64,000 nucleotides of DNA from Vitis vinifera. Taxonomy: Eukaryota; Streptophyta; Magnoliopsida; Vitales; Vitaceae. The stretch is from the NCBI RefSeq assembly GCF_030704535.1, contig NC_081822.1, positions 9,727,001 to 9,791,000 on the forward strand, in the 5' to 3' direction. This document shows, piece after piece, positions 48,722-60,719 of the stretch. Position 1 is the first letter of the stretch. The number at the start of each line of letters is the position of its first letter. Made by a program: the position numbers and the translations under genes. The notes under the pieces were generated by a model. That model was not told the DNA's origin, did no database searches, and saw only the letters and a program-made list of their open reading frames with translations.

Positions 48722-51307
48722 TCAACTCCTCCTATCATTGGTTTCTCTATTAGGACAAGAACGCCGATTGTGACCCGATTGCTTGCAAAGTCCACATGTT
48801 TGTGGAGTCCTAGTTTCCCTTGCATCCATCTCATTATGCAAACGACTTGATTTTGGTCGACCAAAAGTTAGTCGTTTCATTGAGTCTGAAGGCACAATTA
48901 TCGGTCCATTATATTGAGGCCACTCCAACTCATCAAATATGGGATAAAACAAGGGAGCCCATGTTGATAGGTAAGCACGTGTGGTGTAATAACCATGTAC
49001 AAATTGTCGAAAATCAATTGCTCGACAATGACAAGTAGCAAGAATGTGCGAACATGGGAATCCTAACAAAAGTGTTTTGTTACATGTGCAAGACCCCGTT
49101 TGAAGGGTAACATGATATGTGCGAGGTTTCCTATTACTACTTCCAACAGAGTGTCTAGTTTTAACATGAAAACGTCTCGCCACATGATCATACAAAAGAA
49201 CCTCATGTGCACCTGCCTTAACAACTTTAGCCTTTATCTTGGCGTCAATATGTGGAATGAATTCTTCACCTGAAGCGAGCCGACTAGCACCATGCTCCCG
49301 CTTGACTGTGAAGTAACTGTTAACCCGATAAAAAGTTAACTGGACTAAAGTTGTTATTGGTAAGTTACGAGCACCCTTAAGGACACCATTAAAAACTTCA
49401 GACATATTAGTTGTCATAATCCCATATCTCCTCCCACCATCATATGAGAGTGCCCATTTTTCAAGAGGAATTTGCTCCAACAAATTTCTAGCCTCGACAT
49501 TTATCTGGCCAATTGTATCCATGTGAGAAATAAATTTTTTAACTTTACTCTCCATAGCAGCCCTACACATGAGATCCTTTAAAGTCTTATCTTTGAACTT
49601 TGTGTTGAAATTACTCGCTAAATGACGCATGCAAAATCTATGACAAGCATCTAGCTGAGTCCATCCCGAATATGTTTCATTGACAGCAGCTATAATGCCA
49701 GGATGACGATCAGAAATCAGACACAACCCTTTCCTTTGTGTTACTCCAACTCGGATACATGCCAAAAACCAACTCCAACTATCTATATTCTCTACTTCTG
49801 TAATGGCAAATGCAAGTGGAAACAATTGGTTATTACCATCACATCCCATAGCAATCAGCAAAGTTCCTTTATATTTTCCATACAAATGTGTCCCATCAAT
49901 ACTGAGAATTGGTCGACAGTGTGCAAACCCTTTAATAGATGAAGCGAATGCCCAAAAAACATGCTGAAAAATTTCTTCATTCGGATTGTTTCCAAGAACC
50001 ATTTTGGAATACATAATGCATCCAGGATTTGACTGCTCCAAGGCAAGGAAGAAACGAGGCAACTCTGCATAAGACTTGTACCAATCACCAAATAATCGAG
50101 TCATTGTTTTCCTTTTTGCCTTCATTGTTTTTTGATAAGAAATTTGGTAACCAAATTGTTCCGCAACAACAGCTTGAATTGCAGCAACTCTAATGGTCAT
50201 TTCTACCTTCACCAATGTTTCAATATACTTAGATACAAAGCTAGAATCCAACTGTGAATGATCTTGATTAATACATGGATTGACACATGTATGAGGACCT
50301 TTGTACTTTGTGATTCTAAAAATACCCGTATCTTTCACTGTCATTGCCTTTAGTCGCCATTGGCACTCTGGTGCTTTTTTACATTGAAGAACTAACACAC
50401 TTGCATTTGATCTATAAACAGTAAACTCTTGGTGCGCCTTTATGGAAAACATCTTCACAGCATGTTGCAAATCTGATTTTGAGGAAAATATTTGGCCAAT
50501 TAATAATTATCCATCAACATTTCCTAAAGTTGGCTTTTTTCATGGAGTCCAATCACTTACAACACAATTAATTGCCGCATCCATATTTAAAAATTGTGGT
50601 GTAGGTGGCATATGGTATGAAACGGGTACAAATGTTTCCTGTAGGTTGTCATTAGAGATATTAAATTGGGTACCATGTGGAGAGGCAACTAGTGATGTGT
50701 TTTCAACCTCAAACTCAACCTCAGGATTATTAGACCTATCACCAACTTCAAGGTTCAAAAATCTTGTGCTTTCACATTCCACAACTTGTTGGACCATCAC
50801 CAAATCAATATTTTCTGTTTGACAACAATTTTCATCATCATTAGGTAAATGAATCTCATCTGTGTCGATTGCATCATCTCTATCATCTTCCTCATCTCTC
50901 TCATTTTCGTCATCAACATCAGTATCACCTGTTGATAATCGTGTCAAATGACCCATTTCATTACTCAAATGATAATGGTTGGGAGTTTGCTCTATGAATA
51001 ATTGAACTGAAGACATTCCATACTTCGATGGCACCAGTAGCATACGTGCAACTGTCCGATCATTTCTCACCACTAATGGTTGAAATTTGTTCATTTCAGT
51101 TGGATGATGACATTTCAAGACTAATTGATAGTCTCTGTCAACACCAATGATATCATATATCATCTTCAACAACTCCACAAAGGTCGTATGAATGGGCACA
51201 TCTATAGGCTCAATCTCTACATTATTTCTAATATATCTCAAATCCGTTTCTGTCCTCAAAATTGTTCCATTCCAATAACATAGCACTTCTACTGTGGAAT
51301 CAGTCAT
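48722..51307 (-). pseudogene. MuDR-type transposase, broken by two nonsense codons
   Basis: The enzyme would cut and paste the element. The ATG at 51307 starts MTDSTVEVLCYWNG, the N-terminal ubiquitin/PB1-like domain typical of plant MURA proteins, followed by an acidic linker. The zinc-binding MuDR domain and the MULE catalytic core follow, with Asp in LSIDGTHLYGKYKG and LISDRHPGI. A SWIM zinc finger (CTCNKTLLLGFPCSH) and a CCHC knuckle (CGLCKQSGHNRRSC) close the protein. The frame is 861 codons and stays in one register throughout. It is interrupted only by TGA at 50540-50542 and TAA at 50507-50509, eleven codons apart. That suggests recent loss; a small intron over the two stops is an alternative. 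Confidence 0.93.
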
Positions 51308-51803
51308 AATTGCCTTCACATAAATAATAACAAAAGGTTATTACATAAAAAAAATTATATTTATTTAAGTAAAAAATAATGACAGATTTTAATATACATA
51401 TGTTTGTGTATACATGGACTTAAATATAAAAAAAAAAAACAAACCCAAAACCTCCATTTTTTTAAACAACAACTATCTCATTTCCTGTTCTTGTTTTGTT
51501 AAAAACTCATTTTAATTAAGCCCAACAGCTGTAATGGGAGGGCCTCGGTTTTTTGCAACAATAATTTACTCTCCTTGTAGCCAATTCTCACCAACCAAAC
51601 ATAGCAACAAAACACAATCAACACAGCCACAATCAACACAGCCCAACAAAAAAAATTCTAAAAACCGAGATTTTGAGATGAGAAAAAAAATTGGAAAGTG
51701 CCAAAAACTTTATATAAGCCAAAAAGAAGATTATGACTCACCTTAAACTTTTTTGTAGCTCCACCGTTTTTTTTAGTGGCCCACTAGTGAGGCTAGGGTT
51801 TAC

Positions 51804-52075
51804 AAAAAAAAATCGCACAGAGAGATAGCAGAATGGGAGAGAACAGAGCTCGGGGATGGTTGGAGAAAAGGTAAAGTAAAAAGGTATAAAATATTGATTT
51901 TATGGGCTGATGTGACTTCAAAGGGCTATTTTGAACAGAAAAGATAAAGTAAAAAGGGTATAAAATATTAATTTTATGGGCTAATGTGATTTCAAGGGGC
52001 TATTTTGAACAATAGTTTCAAAATTAGCCCGTTGTCAACTTTTAAGTTTAAATGGGCCATTTTGGCCCAAAAGTC
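51804..52075 (-). repeat. Right terminal inverted repeat of the MULE
   Basis: Reverse complement of 47286-47574 with scattered substitutions and a shorter spacer between the two internal modules. It should contain the transposase promoter, since the gene starts about 500 bp inside. Confidence 0.9.
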
Positions 52076-52084
52076 ATGATCCTC
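52076..52084. repeat. Right 9-bp target site duplication
   Basis: ATGATCCTC, identical to 47277-47285. Confidence 0.92.
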
Positions 52085-52588
52085 AACCTAGCATGATGAT
52101 CAGTCACCTCATCTGCAGACCACTTTAGGAAATAATTAATTGTATTGATTTTTCAACCGCATGTACGAAGAGCTTTATCAAAATCGGATTGAATGCATCT
52201 TGATCAGCATGCGACAGAGATTCCATTCTCGTCAAAGTAATTCGGTGGGCGCCCTACATCATCTTAATTCCAATGTTGAAATTAAAGAGGGCTATACATC
52301 AACTCTGGTATGATAAGCTAAGGATCAAAATAGGGCTGCTACTTTATATAGGATTAGACCAAATAAAGCTGATAGATTGATATTACATTTGATTACATTG
52401 GAAAGTAACGTTGAACCTATGATGAAAGACAATTCTACTGGGTCATGCCCCTAGCACTAAATGCTGATAAAAAGCAAGTATGTGTTCAAAAGAAATTAAT
52501 TCTATATATGCATATTTGCGCTCAAACCGAAAACTATCCACGACTCAACTATAGTTATCCTTCCTTCGGGCATTATAAGCTAGCTGCC
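52085..52588 (+). other. Promoter region of the CYP82 pseudogene
   Basis: It matches 30833-31331, the promoter of the intact gene at 31332, including a TATATA at 52503-52508. The MULE has cut it from sequence further upstream, about 510 bp before the ATG. Confidence 0.7.
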
Positions 52589-54844
52589 ATGTATTTCCTT
52601 CTCCAATACCTAAACTTTACAACAGTCGGAGTCTTTGCCACACTTCTCCTTTCCTACTGTCTATTATTATGGAGGTCTAGAGAAGGTAACAGCAAAATAG
52701 CACCTGAAGCCACCGCTGCATGGCCCATAATCGGTCACCTGCACCTGTTAGGTGGGTCTGATCAGCTTCCCCACATAACCTTGGGAAACATGGCCGACAA
52801 ATATGGGCCGGTCTTCACAATTCGTCTTGGGGTGCATCGAGCTTTGGTGGTGAGTAGCTAGGAGATGGCTAAAGAATGCTTGACCACCAATGACCAGGCT
52901 GCATCCTCGCGTCCCGAACTTTTAGCCTCAAAACATTTGGGCTACAACCACGCCATGTTTGGTTTCTCTCCGTACGGTTCTTACTGGCGTGAAGTGCGCA
53001 AGATAATCAACCTAGAGCTACTCTCTAACCGCCGCCTAGAGCTGCTGAAGGACGTCCGAGCTTCAGAAGTGGTGACATCCATAAAAGAGCTATACGAGCT
53101 CTGGGAAGAGAAAAAAAATGAATCGGGCCTTGTCTCGGTGGAGATGAAGCAGTGGTTTGGAGACTTGACTCTGAACGTAATTCTTAGGATGGTGGCAGGG
53201 AAGCGTTATTTCAGTGCTTCAGATGCAAGTGAAAATAAACAGGCGCAGAGGTGCCGGAGAGTGTTCAGGGAATTCTTTCATTTGTAAGGGCTCTTTGCGG
53301 TGGCGGACGCTATTCCTTTTCTTGGATGGCTAGACTTGGGGAGACATGAGAAGACCCTAAAGAAGACAGCAAAAGAAATGGACAGTATTGCTCAAGAATG
53401 GTTAGAGGAGCACCGTCGGAGGAAAGACTCCGGTGAAGTTAATAGTACGCAAGACTTCATGGATGTGATGTTGTCAGTTCTTGATGGCAAAATCCTTGGT
53501 GATTACGATGCTGATACCGTCAATAAAGCCACATGCCTAGTATACATTATTGGAACACCCACATATCATATATATTTGCATATTATCAGGGCTAGCTTTA
53601 TTTCCATAGGTACTTCTCTTAATTTTGAAGTGTTACACTGCAATAATCAAATAAATTTTAAATTTTATTTTTTAAAAATAAAATTTAAAAATATATATAC
53701 CGCTGAAAGAATTGATTTCAGAAAATTATTCTTTGAGAGCACCTTTGATAAACTGAGACATGTTTCTAGGGAATACTAAATATGATGTTTTTAAAAACGG
53801 CTTAATTTGTAATTTTATTTTTGAGCAAGTTGCAAAATACTTTATCTGCTTCCAATTTTCATTTTGGTCGGCAATAAGGGGCAATAAGGGGTTATCCAGG
53901 TTTCCGTAGTTATATTTAATTTCCCTTGTAGAAAATAAGTGATCTTGAAATCATAAGTTTAATCATGTTTGCTTGAATAAGAAACTTGAAGATCCTGTAA
54001 AGAGATGACATACATCGTTTGGGCAATATACCTATGTAAGAGATGGTTGGTTTAGAATTTTTCTCTTAAACCATATATAGGAGAAAATGGAAAAAAAAAA
54101 TACTGTTATTTTTTTACTAGGCCATACTATTTAATAGTGTCTGAAGAGAGTTTCATTACATGCTATCAAACAATTAATTTTGTCTCATCACCTGCGTAAT
54201 CTTAAGTTGTTATCTTTTGTGTTTTGTAGGCTCTAATTGTAGGAGGTAGTGACACAACAGTTGTCACTTTAACTTGGGCGCTCTCTCTTCTATTAAATAA
54301 TCGTGACACCTTGAAAAAGGCACAAGAAGAATTAGATATTCAAGTTGGCAAGGAAAGATTAGTGAATGAACAAGATATCAGTAAATTGGTCTATCTCCAA
54401 GCCATTGTTAAAGAGACATTACGATTATATCCGCCAGCGGCACTTGGAGGACCACGTCAATTCACTGAGGACTGCACCTTGGGTGGTTACCATGTCTCCA
54501 AAGGCACCTGATTAATATTGAATCTTTCCAAAATCCAAAAGGATCCAAGAATTTGGATGAGTCTAACAGAATTCCAACCAGAGAGGTTTCTAACCACCCA
54601 TAAGGACCTTGATCCTCAAGGAAAACATTTTGAATTTATACCATTTGGTGCGGGTAGAAGAGCATGTCCAGGAATAGCTTTCGCTCTTCAAATGCTACAT
54701 TTAACATTGGCCAATTTCTTACAGGCGTTCGACTTTTCAACTCCATCAAATGCACGAGTTGATATGTGCGAGAGCCTTGGACTTACAAACATGAAATCTA
54801 CCCCACTTGAAGTTCTCATTTCTCCACGCATGTCTTTGTTATAG
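52589..54844 (+). pseudogene. Full-length CYP82 pseudogene with three nonsense codons
   Basis: Exons 52589-53539 and 54230-54844 parallel the intact gene at 31332. TAG at 52859-52861 replaces the Trp codon of SSWEMA, TAA at 53285-53287 falls in the HLSGLF region, and TGA at 54509-54511 replaces Arg in KGTRLI. The C-terminus ends early at 54844 after a small deletion. The donor is GTATAC instead of GTATGA and the acceptor is TTTTGTAG. I-helix GGSDTT, K-helix [12 protein letters not shown] and haem loop [10 protein letters not shown] are still intact, so inactivation looks recent. It lies just downstream of the MULE. Confidence 0.93.
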
Positions 54845-55225
54845 TCTTTACAACTAAAATATTGAAATGAAAAGGTAAAAGCTGGCCTAGTTGGCTAGTC
54901 TTAGTTTAAAGACATCTTGAGTTAGCCTTAAGATGCATAAGATAAGATTTAGGAGTGTATTAAAAATAGTTTGGACTAAAAATGATGTATGGTAAACTAA
55001 ACTATAATCTATTCCAATAAAAGTATAGTATTATATATTATTTGGCCAGCCTTTTAAAATTTAGCATCATAAATTTGAACATATATATAAACCTTAGTCT
55101 AACTTTATTTCTCTATTTTGTGTAGTTTATTGGCACTTTTTTTTCCCTTTTTTTTCACCAAAACAGGTAATACATAGGCTTTTCAAAAATATTACCTATA
55201 TAAGAATTTTATTATTACATACTTA
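54845..55225 (+). other. CYP82 3' flank
   Basis: It matches 33625-33960 in the intact unit and breaks off near 55225. The homology resumes near 60720, so about 5.5 kb is inserted between. Confidence 0.65.
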
Positions 55226-56639
55226 GAGGATGTTTGGTAAATCAATATAATGGCTTAATGACCTATTTAAGTCTTAACTAGATTAAGAATATTTGGTAAA
55301 ATAACTTAAAGAATAAATTAATTATTTTAACTTAGCACTTAAAATTAAATACTTGACCAGGCAAAAAAAAAAAAAAAAAAAGACTTTTATGGAATAAGGG
55401 CAAGAAAGAAGATAAGAAGGATTAGTAGTTGCCTAGTCGAGGAACTTGAGGCCGACATTCAGAGTGCGGTCCCAGAGTTCAAGACACCGCCTAAAACTAG
55501 TGTCGGTCATAGAGAGACATTAATTTTTCAATGAAACAAACCCCATCTCTTGTTCTCTCCCGCCTCAACAGCAGTGGTAAGTGTGGATATAGATCTAAAT
55601 GCAAGATGATCCCGAACTGATTTCATACCACCATCCATCACCAACCAATCACATTCCACTTCCCACTTCAAACTTTTCGATTCCTCGGGTAGCCTCCTCT
55701 ATAAAGGCAGTCTAGCTTCAGAGGCAGGTGAGCCGGGTCAGGAAGGAGTTTGACTGCTGGGAAGGGATTGGATCCTACTCGAAGCACTCCACCATGAATA
55801 AGAATCTTCGAGTTAGATAGGCAGTAGAGATAGGAACTCCTATTTGTAGGGTGGGCTTTCAAGACAGAGATGCACTACTCCATCTGGAAAGGGCTTTCCC
55901 TCGTGGGGAAAGAGTATGATTAAGGAAGACCAATTAAAGAAGGGTGGTCGTAGATCAGATATCGATTAACTGCTTGGCAACCTATCCCGAATTGACCAGT
56001 TGACCAGGTAGGAATACCTGTACTAATTGCAACAAGAGAGACCAATAGAGTTGAACAGACAACTGACAGCTCGCAATTGAGAGACTTTCCTGTTGAGTTG
56101 ACAGATGAGCGATTGCAAGAAATAGGGGAAAAAAGACAGATAACGCACAGATTGACTTAGCAAGAAGCGGTTAGTGGGACTTAGTTCGAGGTTTTATTCC
56201 TCTTTCCTTATTCGTGAACATATGGGACTCTTTCTTTTTGCTTTCTTCAATCACTTCGATCTCTGCCACTCTCGCCTGTCGAAGATAGCCTAGTCTTTTA
56301 AAGTATACGATTTCCGAGTTATTGAACTCCTAAATTCATTCCGATTGGGGAATAATAAAAGATGTTATTAACTTCAAGTTATCCCAATATTTATAGCTAA
56401 AGCCCTAGAGGGCGCGTTCTTAAACCTTTTCGCTACGTGAAATTTAAGCAAGATCTCATCGGTTCTATCTTTAGCGAAATCTTCCTTTAGCTTTGATGTC
56501 AGGTGATCAAAAGAGATTACCGAATAGAGCTCTTATTCAAACCATCATTCTTTTCTAGTTATCACACTCAGATAGAGGGAAGATTTAGATTTGTATCCCA
56601 ACTTATTAATCCAACTTCCACGAGGTAAGTCAAATGCTC

Positions 56640-57501
56640 TATGGGCGATGTCTAAGCAGTGTCTACGAACCTAGACGAAAAGGGCTTTCATTACCATGTT
56701 GGAATTTTGAACAGGACCACCTACCAATCAGTATACGACAACAAAAAGGCTCAGAGAAGCATTTAGCGAGTATGATGGGGCCCAGATCACAGTAAACTTT
56801 GACAAAGCATGGGGGTCTCTTTGTGACTATGCAATTAAAGAGGACGAACAACCTCTGACTTGGAAGGAAGAAAGCCTCGCCCAAATAAAGGAACGGGTCA
56901 ATGCGAAGAAAACTCATAGGAAGACCGATATAGAAACAAAACTAAAAAATATTGATAGGATGTCAAACAAAGAGGATAGGTTCCAAGTTTATGAGGATTT
57001 AGTATTTGCGCAAAAGTTCCTATCTTCCTATTCCTAGGTTAAGTCTATTTTCGATGATCTGAAAATCTTAAAAGACATCAAGGGAGAACACCTTGTCAAA
57101 TAGAATCTATACGAGCATGGGAAACCTGATGAATATGACATTGAGGAATTGAATTGGGAGAAAAAGACTGACTTATTTATTGCTTGATTTGATTGCCTAT
57201 CAACTTGCTTTTAGTAGACCTAGTAAAACAACTATTCCTTTTTGAGGAGTCGAGTACCTAAAAAACGATCATTCTCCATTTTCTGTCAAAAGTGCTCCGA
57301 ATCTACTTCGCTAGCTCATGGAAAAATGACTTCGTGGGGACTCACGATTACTACAATTTATGGGTATTCTTTGAGTTCCACGAACCAGACACGGGAAGCA
57401 CAGTCATTGGAGCATTCGAAACAGGAACGACTTATGCTAACACAGTCTTTAAGATTCTGGACGGGTATATCGACTTGACTCCAAATACAATCAAATTATA
57501 A
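56640..57501 (+). pseudogene. CRESS-DNA-virus-type Rep remnant, heavily broken
   Basis: Rep proteins of circular ssDNA viruses and related plasmids nick and unwind DNA for rolling-circle replication. Motif II is seen as GFHYHVGI (HUH at 56689-56697), with motif III about 45 residues later as DYAIKED (Tyr at 56828). A helicase-like part at 57240-57501 has KNDF and YYNLWVFFEFHEP, which resembles a Walker B region, and ILDGYIDL. The Walker A position near 57250 is degenerate and contains a TAA. Stops at 57035, 57101, 57185 and 57259 and frame changes near 56710, 57185 and 57240 destroy the gene. The end is truncated, with no arginine-finger region seen. Motif I was not found. It cannot produce a working protein. 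Plasmid or viral origin is not separable here. Confidence 0.7.
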
Positions 57502-57809
57502 CAAAAAAAAAATGTGCTTATAAGAATCAAAATTCTTGCAAATAAACTTCCCTTGTGTATTAGGGACCCTTTCAAGCAAGGTTCCAAACATTAAGATTCT
57601 TTTCCAATAAAAAGATAGTAAAAGAGGCACAAATCAGATCATAGAAACCTTGTGGGGTTGCATACAACGCCAAATAACAAGCAGCGCTTACGTACAACGA
57701 GAAAAGATAAAGAAATTGCCTAGATCAACTACAACGAATGCAAATGCGTATTATTACCAAACCTGATACCACTAGATTTATTTCTTAGTTATATAATATA
57801 GTAGCAAAC

Positions 57810-58349
57810 ATGCCGAGAGAAACAATACCCATACCTGCTGTGGATTCACAGGGGGACACGACGGCGAGAAATTTTTGGCGGACGGATTATTCATCACGCA
57901 ATTGGGCCATACAACAAGGTTATACAATGTGGCGTAGAATCCAGCAGGAAGACGACTTTATGAAAACAAAAAAGATCCTAGTAGTGATACTTGACATAGA
58001 ATCGAAAAGAAGCCAAAGCTACAAGTACGCAGAAGATGTGGGGGGAGATGATACGAGACTTTCTTTAATCGATTTTGCCATTATTCCCTTGAAGCAAAAA
58101 AAAAAAAAGACAAAAGATATTATTATATATTTAATAACATATGTAAATGGAGGAAAGCACCCTTATTTTATTGAAATACATCTGTGTGACGAAAGGCAAC
58201 CCATCTGGTACCTACCACTACTCGAAAACCATTTTATCCAACGGTGTGGAGAAATTAAAACGAACATTGTTAGGATTACGCAACTGGGGCCCTTCTTGAG
58301 TGAAAATGACAAAGAGAAGAGGAAGTCAGAAAAACTCTACCCATATTGA
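57810..58349 (+). CDS. Unrecognised 179-codon ORF downstream of the Rep remnant
   Basis: The frame starts MPRETIPIPAVDSQGDT and ends SEKLYPY. It is unusually long for this AT-containing DNA and is not a shadow of a known gene. The protein is rich in Lys, Ile, Asp and Glu, has a Lys-rich stretch coded by an A12 run (about residue 96) and no clear signal peptide or membrane segment. The position about 300 bp after the Rep-like remnant, on the same strand, would suit a companion gene of a plasmid or virus, but no motif of a coat protein or other family was recognised. The A-run suggests that the frame may also be partly accidental. Function unknown. Confidence 0.35.
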   Translation: MPRETIPIPAVDSQGDTTARNFWRTDYSSRNWAIQQGYTMWRRIQQEDDFMKTKKILVVILDIESKRSQSYKYAEDVGGDDTRLSLIDFAIIPLKQKKKKTKDIIIYLITYVNGGKHPYFIEIHLCDERQPIWYLPLLENHFIQRCGEIKTNIVRITQLGPFLSENDKEKRKSEKLYPY

Positions 58350-60719
58350 TCAAACTATACCAAAGCGAAGTCTCATGCAAAAAAGAAATGAAATAAAAAA
58401 AGGCAAGATGAGCAAGAATTTGGGATAACACGTTTCATAAACGAATTCAGCCCTCAAGAACAGAAAGCATAGGTTGATGAACTCATTAAACAATCCGAGA
58501 ACACAAACAACTACCCAAGATTCGGGCTAGAGCTGTGCACAAGTAGGAACTTTAGCCGCCACTAGTACGTACGACAAGTGCAGTGCTTCTGCCCTCTTAT
58601 CTTGTTCCTGAACAGGAGGTACACTTGGTCCCTTGTTACATGACTTTTTTTATATCTTTATGGTCTGAGATATCAAGTCGTAACACCGTTGGTTCTTTGA
58701 TAAAATTTTGTAATGCACCGATGGTGTTTTAGTTGCCCCTTGAGGGAACCAGTCCTTATGGTAGAGGGCCAAGAAAAGATAGCGTGCTTGTGTTGGAAGC
58801 AAGCAAGCGGGCAAGCGGGTGAACAAATCACCAATTGAACTAGACATTCGGTTACTAGGAGCATCCCTTTATCAGCATCTTCATAACTGTCTTCAAGCTT
58901 CTGGGCCTCGGAAACACAATAGAATCTTGTGATCGAGTGAAGGGCAAATGAGCTACCACGTCCCAGCTAAAAATCTTACCTGATTTTAGCTACTCCCGTA
59001 ACCGTCCCTTTGAGTACTTATGGCAATCATTTACCTTATTTATACCCATCTCAAATAATGGGACTCGATTTATCATTTGAATTTATCTCCAAAAATTGGA
59101 CTGAAAGTGAATATGTTTTCTTTATTGTAGAAGTTTACATCTGGAGCTCCCTTGAGTGGTGTTAGCTGGTCGTAAGTCAGAAAAGGAAAGGAATGAGGGG
59201 CAAGACCGGAGACCTACGACCATAGGCTAGAGACCGAAGAATCCCATAACCTGTTTCGAGAAGGGCAGGCTAGTTTAAGCATAGTCATTCGATTCGACAT
59301 CTGCCTCTTTCAAGCGGATAGAGAAAGGAGAGTAGGAGCACAAGAAGGATCAGACGATTCTAATTGTTAGACAGAGTAGAGGGGAGAGAGGCAAATTGAG
59401 TTTCTGAAGCTGACGAAGTGATTTACTATATTGTGGAGCTTCCACCAACAGTAGTTTTTCCACCATAAGGGGAGAGATATTGCGCTAGGTCAACTCGAGC
59501 ATAGGGTTACAGACGGACATCTTCCGTTCAATCAGATGGGACTCTTTGTTGAGAGTTCTAAAGCTAGGTTTGCCACTTTAAACCCAACAGATGCAAAGCA
59601 AAAGCCAAAAAACCAGCAACTCTCTTACTTCAATTGACTGCTTGACTTCTTTCTATCCGATTAGCATTGGTTTATGCTGTCTCGAAAACAGGAACTTAGG
59701 ATTTTTATACCAAGATTCAAGACAAGAAGTCTCGACATTCCTCATATGGGAAAAAAATGAAGTGGAACCTTCCAAAGGCCCGGGTTACGATGCTTCAAGT
59801 TCAATGAAGGAAATTGGGAGAACTTGAAAATGGACCATGACTCTATTAGCTTACTAGCTTAGCTTCGTGAGCTTGCTTCTTTGGTTAGACAAAAAGCATT
59901 CTACTTACTGTCGAAGTGGAAATCATTCTCTAGGTCGATAATAAAATAGTGCTTTCAAAGTAGAAAGGAGGACGAACTATATTGGAATTTCTTAGGGCAA
60001 AATTCTCAAAGGCTAGCTAGCAAGAAAGTGATAGTCTAATGGTTACAACGAGTGAGCATACTGGATTAAGTTTACAATCTCCGATATTATCCATTTCAGA
60101 ATCTTTCACTATCGAGAGGAAATTGTTTTTTTAAGAAAGGGGGAAGGGGGGGGGGGGGGGGGGGGGGGAAGCGATCCAGACAAGGATAGTCTCAAAGGAT
60201 ATTTAGGTTATCACACACAAAGTGTGGGTCCATGCGAGCAAGGCTTAGTAGCTTTCCATGACGATCCAACAGATCAAATATGATTCTAGCCAAAGCCAAT
60301 TGGAAGAAATGAATCTCTTGGGCCTTCTCCTGCGGGCATCTAAGGTTCTCTTGCTTAATTTATTCTTTATCTCAATTTTTTTTTCCTTCACTTATCCATG
60401 TTCAATAAAACCGTATTTTACAATTATGACTTTGAATTTACAACTCATCTTTTATAGTAAATATTTTCGTAATTTATTTACAATACTTTAAATCTAAATA
60501 TTTAACAACTAAATTTATTATTATTATTTAAGATTAGTAAAACTATAAATATTAGTTAAAATGAATGAAGATAAATATATAGATTTTATAATTCAAAATA
60601 AATATTAAGTTAATTCTATTAAACAATCCTAATATTAAAAGTAATAAATAAGTAATAAATTTTAGTTTAATAATTTAACTTGAAATCAATTTAATTAAAT
60701 TATTAAATAATAAATATTA

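Larger units (their letters stand above)
47286..52075 (-). mobile_element. Mutator-like element (MULE), 4790 bp
   Basis: A long-TIR Mutator-like DNA transposon. The ends read GAGTTTTGGGTTAAAATGAC and, in reverse complement, GACTTTTGGGCCAAAATGGC. The inverted repeats extend about 289 bp at the left (47286-47574) and 272 bp at the right (51804-52075), and each contains an internal duplication of an 85-105 bp module. A perfect 9-bp target duplication flanks it. It carries one transposase gene on the minus strand, broken by two nonsense codons. The paralogous region of the first CYP82 block lacks it, so it arrived after the block duplication. Confidence 0.95.
55226..60719. mobile_element. Inserted foreign DNA, probably mitochondrial in part
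   Basis: The stretch interrupts a linker that is continuous in other units of the cluster. Its borders (55226-55370 and about 60400-60719) are AT-rich and weakly similar in inverted orientation (AGGATGTTTGGTAAATCAA and AGGATTGTTTAATAGAATTAA), as in a transposon or MITE. The core (about 55400-60350) is visibly GC-richer than its surroundings, has few homopolymers and resembles plant mitochondrial spacer DNA. No mitochondrial protein, rRNA or tRNA gene could be identified. It holds a Rep-like pseudogene and a 179-codon ORF. A run of about 22 G lies at 60147-60168. Confidence 0.5.

Noticed and set aside
48556..48864. 102-codon minus-strand frame at the transposase 3' end
   Set aside because: It overlaps the zinc-knuckle part of the transposase in another frame and is AT-rich downstream.
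56663..56917. 84-codon minus-strand frame across the Rep relic
   Set aside because: It is a shadow of the plus-strand Rep-like sequence, which carries the motifs.
55226..60719. A mitochondrial gene, rRNA or tRNA in the foreign segment
   Set aside because: No recognisable coding or structural RNA sequence was found; only the texture suggests mitochondrial origin.
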